Counted from the stretch's first letter, positions 17,533-24,927 are shown. The stretch is 39,006 nt of DNA from Streptomyces benahoarensis (GCF_007280575.1 NZ_VKJP01000018.1:1-39006), one strand, 5' to 3'. Program-made: numbers and translations. The notes: generated from the sequence alone by a model not told the origin.

Positions 17533-18516
17533 GTGGACGTTTCCCTGACCCTGTGGGCGCTGACCATCCTTGGTCTCAGCGCCCTGATCGCCGCCGATTT
17601 CTTCATCGGCGGCCGTACCCCGCACGAGGTCTCCCTCAAGGAGGCCGGAATCTGGACCGGCGTCTGGGTGACGCTCGCTGCGCTCTTCGGGCTCGGGCTG
17701 CTGCTGTTCGGCGGCTCCGGTCCGGCCGGTGAGTTCTTCGCCGGTTTCGTCACCGAGAAATCCCTGAGCGTCGACAACCTCTTCGTCTTCGTCCTGATCA
17801 TGGCGAAGTTCGCGGTCCCGGCGATCTATCAGCAGCGGGTGCTGATGGTCGGCGTGCTGATCGCGCTCGTGCTGCGGGCCGGTTTCATCGGCGCCGGAGC
17901 CGCGGTCATCGCCCATTTCTCCTGGGTCTTCTACCTCTTCGGCGCGTTCCTCATCTGGACCGCGTGGAAGCTCGTCAAGGAGGCCATGGCCGGAGCGGAG
18001 GACGAGGAGTTCGAGGAGAACCGCTTCCTGAAGACCGTCGAGAAGCGCTTCCCGTCGACCGACACGTACCACGGTACGAAGCTGTTCATCGTCGAGAACG
18101 GCAAGCGGCTGATGACGCCGATGCTGGTCGTCATGCTGGCGATCGGCACCACCGACGTCCTCTTCGCCCTGGACTCCATACCGGCGATCTTCGGCCTCAC
18201 CCAGGACCCGTACATCGTCTTCACCGCCAACGCCTTCGCCCTGATGGGGCTGCGACAGCTCTACTTCCTGATCGGCGGGCTGCTCAAGAAGCTGGTCCAC
18301 CTCTCGTACGGCCTGTCGGTCATCCTCGGCTTCATCGGGGTGAAGCTGGTGCTGCACGCGCTGCACGAATCGGGGGTCGCCGTGCCGGAGATCAGCATCC
18401 CGGTCTCGCTGGGCGTCATCTGCGCGGTCCTCGTCGTCACCACCGCCACCAGCCTGCTGGCCGCCAGGAAGCAGGCGGGCCGGGAGACGGAGCCGCGGGA
18501 GACCGCGGGCGTCTGA
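17533..18516 (+). CDS. TerC family membrane protein, probable Mn2+ exporter
   Basis: 327 residues with at least seven hydrophobic helices. The two family signatures with membrane acidic residues are present: SVDNLFVF (about 79-86) and FALDSIPAIF in the second half. A charged cytoplasmic loop lies in the middle (EDEEFEENRFLKTVEKRF). TerC/Alx proteins export manganese; older annotations say tellurium resistance. The GTG at 17533 is chosen because the Shine-Dalgarno GGAGGAG ends two bases before it; a slightly longer frame from 17506 would place the ribosome site inside the gene. Regulation by the upstream riboswitch fits the exporter role. Confidence 0.92.
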   Translation: MDVSLTLWALTILGLSALIAADFFIGGRTPHEVSLKEAGIWTGVWVTLAALFGLGLLLFGGSGPAGEFFAGFVTEKSLSVDNLFVFVLIMAKFAVPAIYQQRVLMVGVLIALVLRAGFIGAGAAVIAHFSWVFYLFGAFLIWTAWKLVKEAMAGAEDEEFEENRFLKTVEKRFPSTDTYHGTKLFIVENGKRLMTPMLVVMLAIGTTDVLFALDSIPAIFGLTQDPYIVFTANAFALMGLRQLYFLIGGLLKKLVHLSYGLSVILGFIGVKLVLHALHESGVAVPEISIPVSLGVICAVLVVTTATSLLAARKQAGRETEPRETAGV

Positions 18517-18572
18517 CCGGCGGCGCCGTAGGGCCGGAGCGGGCGACGGGCTCCCGTCACCGGACGGCGCGA

Positions 18573-18602
18573 CGGGCCCCGCACGCCTGAGCGCGGGGCC
18601 CG
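18573..18602. terminator. Hairpin terminator between terC and the MBL gene remnant
   Basis: CGGGCCCCGC (18573-18582) and GCGGGGCCCG (18593-18602) form a perfect 10-bp stem with a 10-base loop between converging genes. Confidence 0.75.
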
Positions 18603-18615
18603 CCGCCACGGGTGG

Positions 18616-18804
18616 CTACCAGCCGCGCTCGCGCCACTCGGCGAGATGCGGCCGCTCCGCGCCGAGCGTGGTGTCGGCGCCGTGCCCCGGATACACCCAG
18701 GTCTCGTCGGGAAGCTGGTCGAAGAGCTTGGCCTGGACGGCATCGATCAGGCTGGCGAAGTGCTCCGCGTCGCCCCAGGTGTTCCCCACGCCGCCCGGGA
18801 AGAC
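18616..18804 (-). pseudogene. 3' fragment of an MBL-fold metallo-hydrolase, cut by the element
   Basis: The last 60 or so residues of a glyoxalase-II/MBL-fold hydrolase: FPGGVGNTWGDAEHF, then WVYPGHGADTTLGAERPHLAEW, ending ERGW at 18616. The PGHG motif holds the last metal-binding His. The N-terminal two thirds, including the H-x-H-x-D-H motif, are missing. Homology stops at about 18801-18804, immediately before the serine integrase gene. An ATG at 18819 would give a 67-residue product, but two bridging residues come from the element. In an intact chromosome the 5' part should lie at the far end of the element, outside this window. Confidence 0.85.
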
Positions 18805-18820
18805 ATAGGGTTCTGTCATG
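18790..18820. other. Left attachment junction (attL or attR) of the integrated element
   Basis: MBL-hydrolase coding sequence on the left meets the serine integrase start on the right. For large serine integrases attP normally lies just beside int, so the crossover dinucleotide should be within these bases. The exact base cannot be fixed without the other junction or an empty site. Confidence 0.6.
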
Positions 18821-20331
18821 TGAACACTAAGACGCTTCCACGCCGCACCATTGCCTTCCTGTACGCGCGGATCTCCGAGGACCCGCGCGACCGCCGGCGG
18901 GGCGTCAAACGGCAGATGAGCGACCTCAATACGTTCGTCCAGGAGAACGGGTGGGAGGTCGGCGGCGAGTACATCGAGAACGACGTGTCCGCGCACTCGG
19001 GCGAGGACCGGCCCGAGTACGACCGGCTGATGGCCGACGCCATCGACGCTGCCCGCGAGCCCGGTGTCCGCGTCATCGTCGCCGGTTACCACCCGTCGCG
19101 TCTCTGGCGGCGCCGCGTCGAGCGCGCGCAGGCCATCGAGGATCTGCGCCTGGCCGGGTGCTGGGTGGCCTTCGAATCCGGGGGCTTGTTCAACATGCAG
19201 CGTGCCTCGGACAGATCGCAGCTCGCGAACCTCGGAGAGTCCGACACCGCCGAGTCCGAGGTGAAGTCCGAGCGCGTGAAGCGTGCCGCCCTAGAGCGCG
19301 CGCAGGAAGGCCGGGCGAACGGCGCCGTCGCGTACGGGTGGCGACGGCAGTACGAGTACGACGGCCGAGGCCAGGTGTCCGGGTTCCGCGACGTTGAGGA
19401 CCCGGCGCAGGCCGCCGTTGTCCGCGACATCGTTACCCGCCTGCTGTCCGGGGACAGCCTCCTCGGCATCACGGCCGACCTGAACGAGCGCGGGGTGCCG
19501 TCGCCGGGGGCTGGGAGGCAGCTCAAGCGGCGGGCCGTCGGGCAGAACCCGAACGGGAGCCTGTGGAACAAGACGAGCGTGAAGAAGCTGGCGCTTCGGC
19601 CGGCGAACGTCGGCGTGCGCGTGCACCAGGGCGTGGAGTACGAAGCAGCGTGGCCAGCACTCATCGGCGACGAGCAGCATGCCCAGCTGAAGAACCTGTT
19701 CGCGGGCCGGTCCGTGGTGCGGGAACTGCCCGGGGCTCGGAAGCACCTGCTGACGTGGGGTGAGATCGCCACGTGCGGGCCGTGCGGGTCAGTCCTCAGG
19801 GTCGCGCTGAAGGGGAACGCGAAGCGCGGCCAGAAGAAACCGACGTACGTGTGTGACGCGTGCGGCTGCGTCGGCCGGAACGAGGAGGCGCTCGACCGGC
19901 ACGTGAGCTCGATCGTCGTGGGAGTGCTCGGCCGACCGGACGCCGCCGACACCTTCCGCGGTGACGATTCCGCAGCTTTGGCGGCATTGGAACGCGCGGA
20001 GGGTCTCAAGGCCCGGCAGGACGCGGCGGCCGATGACTACGCGGCCGGTCTCATCACCCGTGAGCAGCTGGTGCGGATCACTCGGTCCCTCGGGCAGCAG
20101 ATCACCGAGGCGCAGGCTGAGGCACGCCGCCTGCGGCCCGCGTTCGACTTGGACGTGTTTGACGGGCTGGTCGGGGAGAAGGCGGAGGAGAAGTGGAAGG
20201 GCCTCGCGGTGTCGCAGCAGCGGCGCGTCCTTGAGGGGCTCGGCGTGCGGATCAAGGTCATGCCGGGCCGGAAGGGGCCTGGGTTCGATGCCTCGTCGGT
20301 CAAAGTGTCGTGGGGTGCCGATCGCGCTTAG
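18820..20331 (+). CDS. int: Large serine recombinase (integrase)
   Basis: 503 residues. The resolvase-type catalytic domain starts at once, IAFLYARISEDP, with the nucleophile at Ser19, followed by an SRLWRRRVE segment holding conserved Arg residues. Then comes the recombinase domain (ITADLNERGVPSPG, about 200-300), a zinc ribbon with C-G-P-C near 318 and C-D-A-C near 345, a coiled-coil stretch (EQLVRITRSLGQQITEAQAE) and a C-terminal tail. It would recombine attP with an attB inside the MBL-hydrolase gene. The GTG at 18820 gives the usual short lead into the catalytic domain; its ribosome site is poor. No directionality factor is identified. Confidence 0.95.
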   Translation: MNTKTLPRRTIAFLYARISEDPRDRRRGVKRQMSDLNTFVQENGWEVGGEYIENDVSAHSGEDRPEYDRLMADAIDAAREPGVRVIVAGYHPSRLWRRRVERAQAIEDLRLAGCWVAFESGGLFNMQRASDRSQLANLGESDTAESEVKSERVKRAALERAQEGRANGAVAYGWRRQYEYDGRGQVSGFRDVEDPAQAAVVRDIVTRLLSGDSLLGITADLNERGVPSPGAGRQLKRRAVGQNPNGSLWNKTSVKKLALRPANVGVRVHQGVEYEAAWPALIGDEQHAQLKNLFAGRSVVRELPGARKHLLTWGEIATCGPCGSVLRVALKGNAKRGQKKPTYVCDACGCVGRNEEALDRHVSSIVVGVLGRPDAADTFRGDDSAALAALERAEGLKARQDAAADDYAAGLITREQLVRITRSLGQQITEAQAEARRLRPAFDLDVFDGLVGEKAEEKWKGLAVSQQRRVLEGLGVRIKVMPGRKGPGFDASSVKVSWGADRA

Positions 20332-20350
20332 ACGCGCACGTACGCGGCCT

Positions 20351-20385
20351 GTGGGCCCTCGTCGGGATGACCGGCGGGGGCCCAC
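20351..20385. terminator. Hairpin between integrase and the converging regulator
   Basis: GTGGGCCC (20351-20358) pairs with GGGCCCAC (20378-20385) across 19 bases, 20 bases after the integrase stop. Confidence 0.5.
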
Positions 20386-20400
20386 GTGCGTGCTGGGCAG

Positions 20401-21105
20401 TCAGCCGTCCGGATGCTGCTCCTGATTGCTGGCGCGTGGCTCTCGCCCCTCGGAGAAGATTTCGTCGTAGAGGTTCCCAGCGCGCTCCGCGAAGTCGAGC
20501 ATGCGGTGCTGCCGAGCTTCGCGCTCGTTGGGGCCCTCGTCGGGGGCGGGGCCGATGCTGGCCTGTTCCGCATGCCGGGCCGCGATGAGCCGGGGGCCGG
20601 GGTCCGATCCGGCGCGGCCGTTGATGGCGGGGCCGAGCCACCCCTGCTTCCGGGCGCGGGCGAGGCGCGTGCTCACGGTGTTCTTGGGCCAACCGAGGCG
20701 GACAGCGATCCGGTCCAGGTGCCCGCGGGGGCGCCCAGGGGCCGTCTCCTCAAGGTAGACCTCAGCGAGTTCACGCAGGAGGTCATCCGACCCGGCGCGG
20801 GTACGGCGACTTGGGGTAGACGCAGACATCTCGCCACTGTCGGCAGCCTGCCGTTCGATACCCAGGAGCGACTGGACGGCGGCCAACAGTGCGCCGGTCG
20901 GGATGCTCTTGATCTGGGCGGCACTGAGGGTCTTACCGGGGTCGGCAGGGACAGCCGTAATGGCCGCGAGTCGGGGTTTGCTGCTGTCGGTGCGCACGAG
21001 CCCGGTGAGCCGCATGCCGCCGGTGGCGTAGGTGAATGCCCGCTCGGAGTCCCCGGCGGCGCCATCGAGGGCGAATCCGGGGGGCGCGGAGTGATCGGCG
21101 GTCAT
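20401..21105 (-). CDS. Helix-turn-helix protein, element regulator candidate
   Basis: 234 residues. The centre has a winged-helix-like segment, RIAVRLGWPKNTVSTRLARARKQGWLGP (about 140-167), preceded by a helical stretch DDLLRELAEVYLEET. The ends are polar and low in structure. Proteins of this shape occur next to integrases in Streptomyces elements, but I cannot name the family. The ATG at 21105 is preferred; an in-frame ATG at 21141 lacks a ribosome site and falls beside the operator repeat. It is divergent from the small Xre-type regulator and shares a promoter region with paired inverted repeats. Confidence 0.62.
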   Translation of the reverse strand: MTADHSAPPGFALDGAAGDSERAFTYATGGMRLTGLVRTDSSKPRLAAITAVPADPGKTLSAAQIKSIPTGALLAAVQSLLGIERQAADSGEMSASTPSRRTRAGSDDLLRELAEVYLEETAPGRPRGHLDRIAVRLGWPKNTVSTRLARARKQGWLGPAINGRAGSDPGPRLIAARHAEQASIGPAPDEGPNEREARQHRMLDFAERAGNLYDEIFSEGREPRASNQEQHPDG

Positions 21106-21142
21106 GCCGTCACGGTAACGGAGCCGCGTTGCGAAACCCATA

Positions 21143-21198
21143 GAGGTTAGGTTGGAAGCTTGTTTGACTCTTGCGGGATTAGCTTGCAAACTAACCTC
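21143..21198. promoter_or_regulatory. Paired operator-like inverted repeats between divergent regulators
   Basis: GAGGTTAGGTTGGAAGC (21143-21159) is repeated in inverse orientation as GCTTGCAAACTAACCTC (21182-21198), matching at 15 of 17 bases. The copies flank the whole divergent promoter region and abut the ATG at 21199. This is the layout of a phage-type switch in which one repressor covers both promoters. Confidence 0.65.
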
Positions 21199-21462
21199 AT
21201 GACGATCACAGACCAGATCGCAGAGCTCGCTGCTGCCTCCGTCTCCGTGAAACTCCCGCCGCCCGCGAAGTGCCGGAAGATCCGGCGTGACGCCAAGATC
21301 TCCTCCGAGAAGCTGGGGCAGATCCTGGGCGTAAGCGGCCAGACCGTCCGGTACTGGGAGAAGGGGGTCCGCCAGCCGAGCCGGGAGCGCTCGGTGAAGT
21401 ACGCGGAGGCCCTGGAGGCCATGAAGCGCGCCGTTGCAGCTGTCCGGGAGGTTGCCGCGTGA
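21199..21462 (+). CDS. Xre/Cro-type HTH regulator
   Basis: 87 residues with a clear HTH: KIRRDAKISSEKLGQILGVSGQTVRYWEKGVRQPS (about 31-65), the Xre pattern ending in W-E-x-G-x-x-x-P. There is no room for a Shine-Dalgarno between the inverted repeat and the ATG at 21199, so the mRNA may be leaderless. A TTG at 21160 would add 13 residues and lies inside the operator region, so it is less likely. It probably represses itself and the divergent gene. Its TGA overlaps the GTG of the next gene. Confidence 0.8.
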   Translation: MTITDQIAELAAASVSVKLPPPAKCRKIRRDAKISSEKLGQILGVSGQTVRYWEKGVRQPSRERSVKYAEALEAMKRAVAAVREVAA

Positions 21463-21638
21463 TCCGCGATGAGGACGGCTGGTGCAGCCCCTCGCCGGGT
21501 CAGTCCGCCGAAGACTTCGCCCGCGAGTTCGCCGCGTCCAGGCCCCCTTTGACCGACGCCGAGATCGCGAACCTTCGACAGATCTTTCGGACTGCACGCC
21601 CGGCCCCGACCCCCGCGCCCCGCCCTGCGGCCGCGTAG
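21459..21638 (+). CDS. Small protein coupled to the Xre regulator
   Basis: 59 residues starting at a GTG that overlaps the stop of the upstream gene (GTGA). It contains the segment RPPLTDAEIANLRQIFRTAR, a short helix pair seen in many small streptomycete phage and plasmid proteins, and a Pro/Ala-rich tail. The function is not known. Coupling to the regulator suggests a role in the switch. Confidence 0.65.
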   Translation: MIRDEDGWCSPSPGQSAEDFAREFAASRPPLTDAEIANLRQIFRTARPAPTPAPRPAAA

Positions 21639-21655
21639 GTCCCGCACATGCAAAT

Positions 21656-21728
21656 GGGCCCCCACCCGAAGGTAGGGGCCCCACTGCCGACCGGCGCCCG
21701 CTTTCCCGCTAAGAATCCCGGGCGCCGG
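21656..21728 (+). terminator. Two consecutive hairpins after the regulator operon
   Basis: Hairpin 1: GGGCCCC (21656-21662) with GGGGCCC (21675-21681). Hairpin 2: CCGGCGCCCG (21691-21700) with CGGGCGCCGG (21719-21728), a perfect 10-bp stem. Together they separate the regulator genes from the replication genes. Confidence 0.6.
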
Positions 21729-21817
21729 TCCTCCGAAGAGGGTTCGACTTTGACCACAGTACCGCGGGCCATCACCCGCGAGACACCCCGCGCTGCTGGT
21801 TTTGGGCCGAGCTCAAT

Positions 21818-21834
21818 GTACCCCCAGGGGGTAC
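21818..21834. promoter_or_regulatory. 17-bp perfect palindrome before the replication genes
   Basis: GTACCCCCAGGGGGTAC, with 8-bp arms and a single central base, lies 17 bases before the small leader frame. It is likely an operator controlling the initiator/helicase operon. Confidence 0.5.
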
Positions 21835-21851
21835 CTGAGACCGGAGTTAGT

Positions 21852-21896
21852 ATGCCTGACCGCAACACCCAGCACACCCCGGGCGGTGCCCCGTGA
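21852..21896 (+). CDS. 14-residue leader peptide candidate
   Basis: ATG at 21852 with GGAG five bases upstream encodes MPDRNTQHTPGGAP and stops at a TGA overlapping the GTG of the initiator gene. The good ribosome site and the overlap suggest a translated leader that delivers ribosomes to the initiator, whose own GTG has no ribosome site. Confidence 0.45.
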   Translation: MPDRNTQHTPGGAP

Positions 21897-22975
21897 GCGA
21901 GAACGTCACACGCTGGGACTACGTCTCCGCGGTGCTGAACGTGGACTCCACGGTCACCCGCTCCGAAAAGCACCTGCTGACGATCTATGCGCTGCACTGC
22001 GACGACTACGGGCAGTCCTGGTGCGGCCGTCAGCGGCTCATGGACGAGACCGGCATGTCGAAGCCCACGTTCAGCAAGACCAAGGCGGAGATCTCCGCGA
22101 AGGGGCTCGCCGTCATTGAGGCCCGCCGCATCGACGCGAACGGGCAGGCCCGCACTGAGACAGCCATCCGCAAGAGCGGACGGGACCCGGAGAAGCTGCG
22201 TCAGACCACCGACATGGTCCGCCTCAACATCCGCGCACTGCGGGCCGTTGCCCGTCCTGCCCGCGACTACGGCGACAACGTCACGGCTCCTCAGGTTGAG
22301 CTGCCCGGAGTTGGGGAGGGGGCAAAAACTTGCCCCCTCCCCAACGAGGGGGGAGGGGTAAAAAACTTGTCCCCCCGAGGGGGTAAAAACCGCACCCCCC
22401 GGGGGGCCAAAAACTTGCCCCCAAATCTTCATAGGAAGCCTCAGAGGAACTCTCTCCGTGGTGACGTCTCCGACGATGCTGCGGCCGGTGTCGTGGCCGG
22501 GCCCGCGAACGACGAGAGAGAAGAAGCTCCGCCGAGCACCAACCACACCCCGCCGGTGCCGGAACAGCGCGAGCCACAGCCGGAGCCTGGCCAGCAGGAC
22601 GCGGACCGCATCGTCGCCGCTTGGAGCAGCACCCTCGCCACGTCCGGACCCGTACCGAACCCGCAAGCCCGGGACGCCGTACGCCGCGACGTCACCACGC
22701 TGCTTGCCCAGGGCATGTCCGCCGACTACCTGACAGGCGCCGCTACCGACATGGCGCTGAGCTACCCGGACGGCCGCCTCTTGAGCAGGCACCTCGCGTA
22801 CTACAGCCCGCCCCCGGCCGCTGGCGCCGGACCGGCAGTGACCCGTGCCGACCTCACCGCCGCCTGCCTCGCATGCGACGAGCACGGCCAGATCGACCTC
22901 GGGAGCAGCATCGCGAACTGCAAGCACCCCAACGTCGACCGCGAACACCTCGCCGCGCAGCTCGCCACCGCATAG
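21893..22975 (+). CDS. HTH replication-initiator-like protein with an internal iteron array
   Basis: 360 residues. The first 90 form a winged-helix domain of the phage replication-initiator type (WDYVSAVLNVDSTVTRSEKHLLTIYALH, then CGRQRLMDETGMSKPTFSKTKAEISAKGL). Residues about 140-177 are encoded by four DNA palindromes and read as imperfect repeats (K-N-L/R-x-P-R-G). The C-terminal part is acidic/Pro-rich, then helical (DAVRRDVTTLLAQGMSADYL), and ends with CLACDEHGQIDLG, a short Cys pair. An N-terminal DNA-binding domain, an intragenic origin and a downstream helicase match lambda O. The stop is 83 bases before dnaB. The initiator role is inferred; a helicase loader is an alternative. Confidence 0.68.
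   Translation: MSENVTRWDYVSAVLNVDSTVTRSEKHLLTIYALHCDDYGQSWCGRQRLMDETGMSKPTFSKTKAEISAKGLAVIEARRIDANGQARTETAIRKSGRDPEKLRQTTDMVRLNIRALRAVARPARDYGDNVTAPQVELPGVGEGAKTCPLPNEGGGVKNLSPRGGKNRTPRGAKNLPPNLHRKPQRNSLRGDVSDDAAAGVVAGPANDEREEAPPSTNHTPPVPEQREPQPEPGQQDADRIVAAWSSTLATSGPVPNPQARDAVRRDVTTLLAQGMSADYLTGAATDMALSYPDGRLLSRHLAYYSPPPAAGAGPAVTRADLTAACLACDEHGQIDLGSSIANCKHPNVDREHLAAQLATA
22310..22422. repeat. Four iteron-like palindromes inside the initiator gene, candidate replication origin
   Basis: Each unit is a G-tract, a short A-run, C(TT)G, and a C-tract. Unit 1 (22310-22345) is a perfect inverted repeat with 16-bp arms and an AAAC loop. Units 2, 3 and 4 are centred near 22365, 22389 and 22413; unit 4 reads GGGGGCC-AAAAAC-TTGCCCCC. 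Spacing is 37, 24 and 24 bases. Such iterons within an initiator gene are the classic form of lambda-type origins. The sequence is coding, so this regularity is not due to codon bias. Confidence 0.72.
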
Positions 22976-23058
22976 ACCGCAACACAGTGCGGGCCGCCCC
23001 ATGCCCGGGGCGGCCCGCGAATCCCCCTGACCGACGAACCCGATTCAGGAGACCTCCA

Positions 23059-24438
23059 GTGTCCAGCACGACCCTCCCGCAGCACCATGACGCCCCCGCT
23101 GCCAACTTCGAGCGCGTGCCCCCGCAAGACGTCGATGCCGAGCAATCCGTACTCGGGGGGATGCTGCTCTCAAAGGATGCGATCGGCGACGTCGTCGACA
23201 ACGTCAAGCTGCGTGGCCCTGACTTCTACCGCCCCGCCCACGAGACGATCTACGGCGCGATCCTCGACGTCCACGCCAAGGGCGAGCCGGCCGACCCGAT
23301 CACCATCGCGGCGGAGCTGACCAAGCGCGGCGAGATCGCCCGGGTCGGCGGTGCCTCGTACCTGCACACCCTGGTGCAGTCCGTGCCGACCGCCGCCAAC
23401 GCGGAGTACTACGCCGAGATCGTCCACGAGCGGGCCGTGCTGCGCCGCCTCGTCGAGGCCGGCACTCGCATCACGCAGATGGGATACGCCGCCCAGGGCG
23501 AGCTCAACGAAATCGTCGCGGACGCAGCCCAGGAGATCGCCGGAGTCGCCGAAGGCGCAGACACCGAGGAGGGCACCTTCTCCCTGCCGAGCGAACACGT
23601 CGACGACCTACTCAAGGAGATCGAGGACACTCAGCACGGCAAGGACCTCACCGGAGTGAAGACCGGATACACCGACCTCGACATGCTCACCGGCGGACTC
23701 CAGCCCGGACAGCTCATCCTCATCGCCGGACGCCCCGGGATGGGCAAGTCCACGGCCGCCATGGACATCGCCCGCCAGTGCGCCATCAAGGACGGCCGCC
23801 CGTGCGCGTTCCTGTCCCTGGAAATGCCGACGCACGAGCTGGGCAAGCGAGTGCTCTCCGCCGAGGGAAAGATCGGGCTCCACAAGATCCGCAACGGCGG
23901 CATGGACGAGGCCGACTGGAAAAAGCTCGCTACCGCGAGCCAGTGCTACCGCGAGGCGCCGCTGCACATCAACGACGCTTCCCAGAGCCTCGCGGACATC
24001 CAATCGGAGCTGCGCCGACTGAAGCGCACCGAACCCGACCTCGCGCTCGTCGTCGTCGACTACATGCAGCTCGTCCGGATCGCTGGCCGCTCCCGACCGC
24101 AGGTGCGTGAGCAGGAAGTCGCCGAGATTTCCCGGTCCTTCAAGCTGCTGGCAAAGGAACTGAACCTTCCGATCATCGTCCTCGCGCAGCTGAACCGCGG
24201 GCCCGAGATGCGCGCGGACAAGAAGCCGGCACTGTCCGACCTGCGCGAATCGGGGAGCCAGGAACAGGACGCTGACATCGTGATCCTGCTGAACCGGCCG
24301 GACGCTTACGAGAAGGAATCCCCGCGTTCCGGCGAGGTCGACCTCATCGTTGCCAAGCACCGTAACGGGCCGACCGCGGAGATCACTGTCGCCGCTCAGC
24401 TCCACTACTCGCGCTTCGTCGACATGGCGCAGACCTGA
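23059..24438 (+). CDS. dnaB: DnaB-type replicative helicase
   Basis: 459 residues, the usual DnaB length. The N-terminal domain begins PPQDVDAEQSVLGGMLLS, the standard DnaB entry. The RecA-like domain has Walker A GRPGMGKST (about 224-232), LSLEMPTHELGKR, Walker B LALVVVDYMQLV, LNRGPEMRADKKPALSDLRESG and EVDLIVAKHRNGPT. It unwinds DNA ahead of the fork. As this is an element-borne copy, it probably serves the element's own replication, loaded by the upstream initiator. The GTG at 23059 is chosen because CAGGAGACC lies just upstream; a longer open frame overlapping the previous gene reads low-complexity sequence. Confidence 0.96.
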   Translation: MSSTTLPQHHDAPAANFERVPPQDVDAEQSVLGGMLLSKDAIGDVVDNVKLRGPDFYRPAHETIYGAILDVHAKGEPADPITIAAELTKRGEIARVGGASYLHTLVQSVPTAANAEYYAEIVHERAVLRRLVEAGTRITQMGYAAQGELNEIVADAAQEIAGVAEGADTEEGTFSLPSEHVDDLLKEIEDTQHGKDLTGVKTGYTDLDMLTGGLQPGQLILIAGRPGMGKSTAAMDIARQCAIKDGRPCAFLSLEMPTHELGKRVLSAEGKIGLHKIRNGGMDEADWKKLATASQCYREAPLHINDASQSLADIQSELRRLKRTEPDLALVVVDYMQLVRIAGRSRPQVREQEVAEISRSFKLLAKELNLPIIVLAQLNRGPEMRADKKPALSDLRESGSQEQDADIVILLNRPDAYEKESPRSGEVDLIVAKHRNGPTAEITVAAQLHYSRFVDMAQT

Positions 24439-24460
24439 TCCTCCCTCGCCCCACCCTTGC

Positions 24461-24580
24461 GTGCCCGTCTCGCGGTCGATCACCGCCTCGACGGACCCGC
24501 GGACGGCGCGCGAGGCAGAGATCGCCGCGCAGGCGCCCGCACAGAAGATCGCCGCACACCAACCGGAAGGCCAGCCATGA
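24461..24580 (+). CDS. Small coupled frame after dnaB
   Basis: 39 residues from a GTG, ending AAQAPAQKIAAHQPEGQP. It has no clear ribosome site, but its TGA overlaps the ATG of the next gene (ATGA), a common sign of a real, coupled gene in these elements. No family is recognised. Confidence 0.35.
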   Translation: MPVSRSITASTDPRTAREAEIAAQAPAQKIAAHQPEGQP

Positions 24581-24927
24581 CCGAGCCCCAATCCCCCTAG
24601 GCCCGCAACGGATTCCACCCCGCATGCTCCGTACGCACCACCTTCAGCGACCTCCGCCAGGGTGACCACGTCGACTACTGGGGCACCCCCCGCCCCGTGA
24701 TCGAGCACACCACCCACGACGACGGACGCGTACGCATCCTGGTCCGCAATGAGGCCGGCGGACACGACATTGCCCTCGCCCCCGGCACCGAGCCCGTATG
24801 GCGCAAGCGACGCCCCCATGAACCCGCTTCCGGCCCCAAGCCCCGCCCCTACCGCTGGGCCCCTTGCGACGACTGCATCACACCGCACACCTGCGAGGAG
24901 CTGCAAGATCTGGACAGGTGCCCGTAG
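24577..24927 (+). pseudogene. Small gene interrupted by an in-frame amber codon
   Basis: An ATG with GGAAGG upstream starts MTEPQSP, then meets TAG at 24598-24600. The same frame continues in good coding sequence for another 108 codons (RNGFHPACSVRTTFSDLRQGDHVDYWG, then EHTTHDDGRVRILVRNEAGG, and a C-terminal CDDCITPHTCEELQ with two Cys pairs) to a TAG at 24925. No credible restart lies nearby; a GTG at 24697 has no ribosome site. The stop would arise from a CAG by a single C-to-T change. It could be a decayed gene, a sequencing error, or a suppressed stop. Confidence 0.65.
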
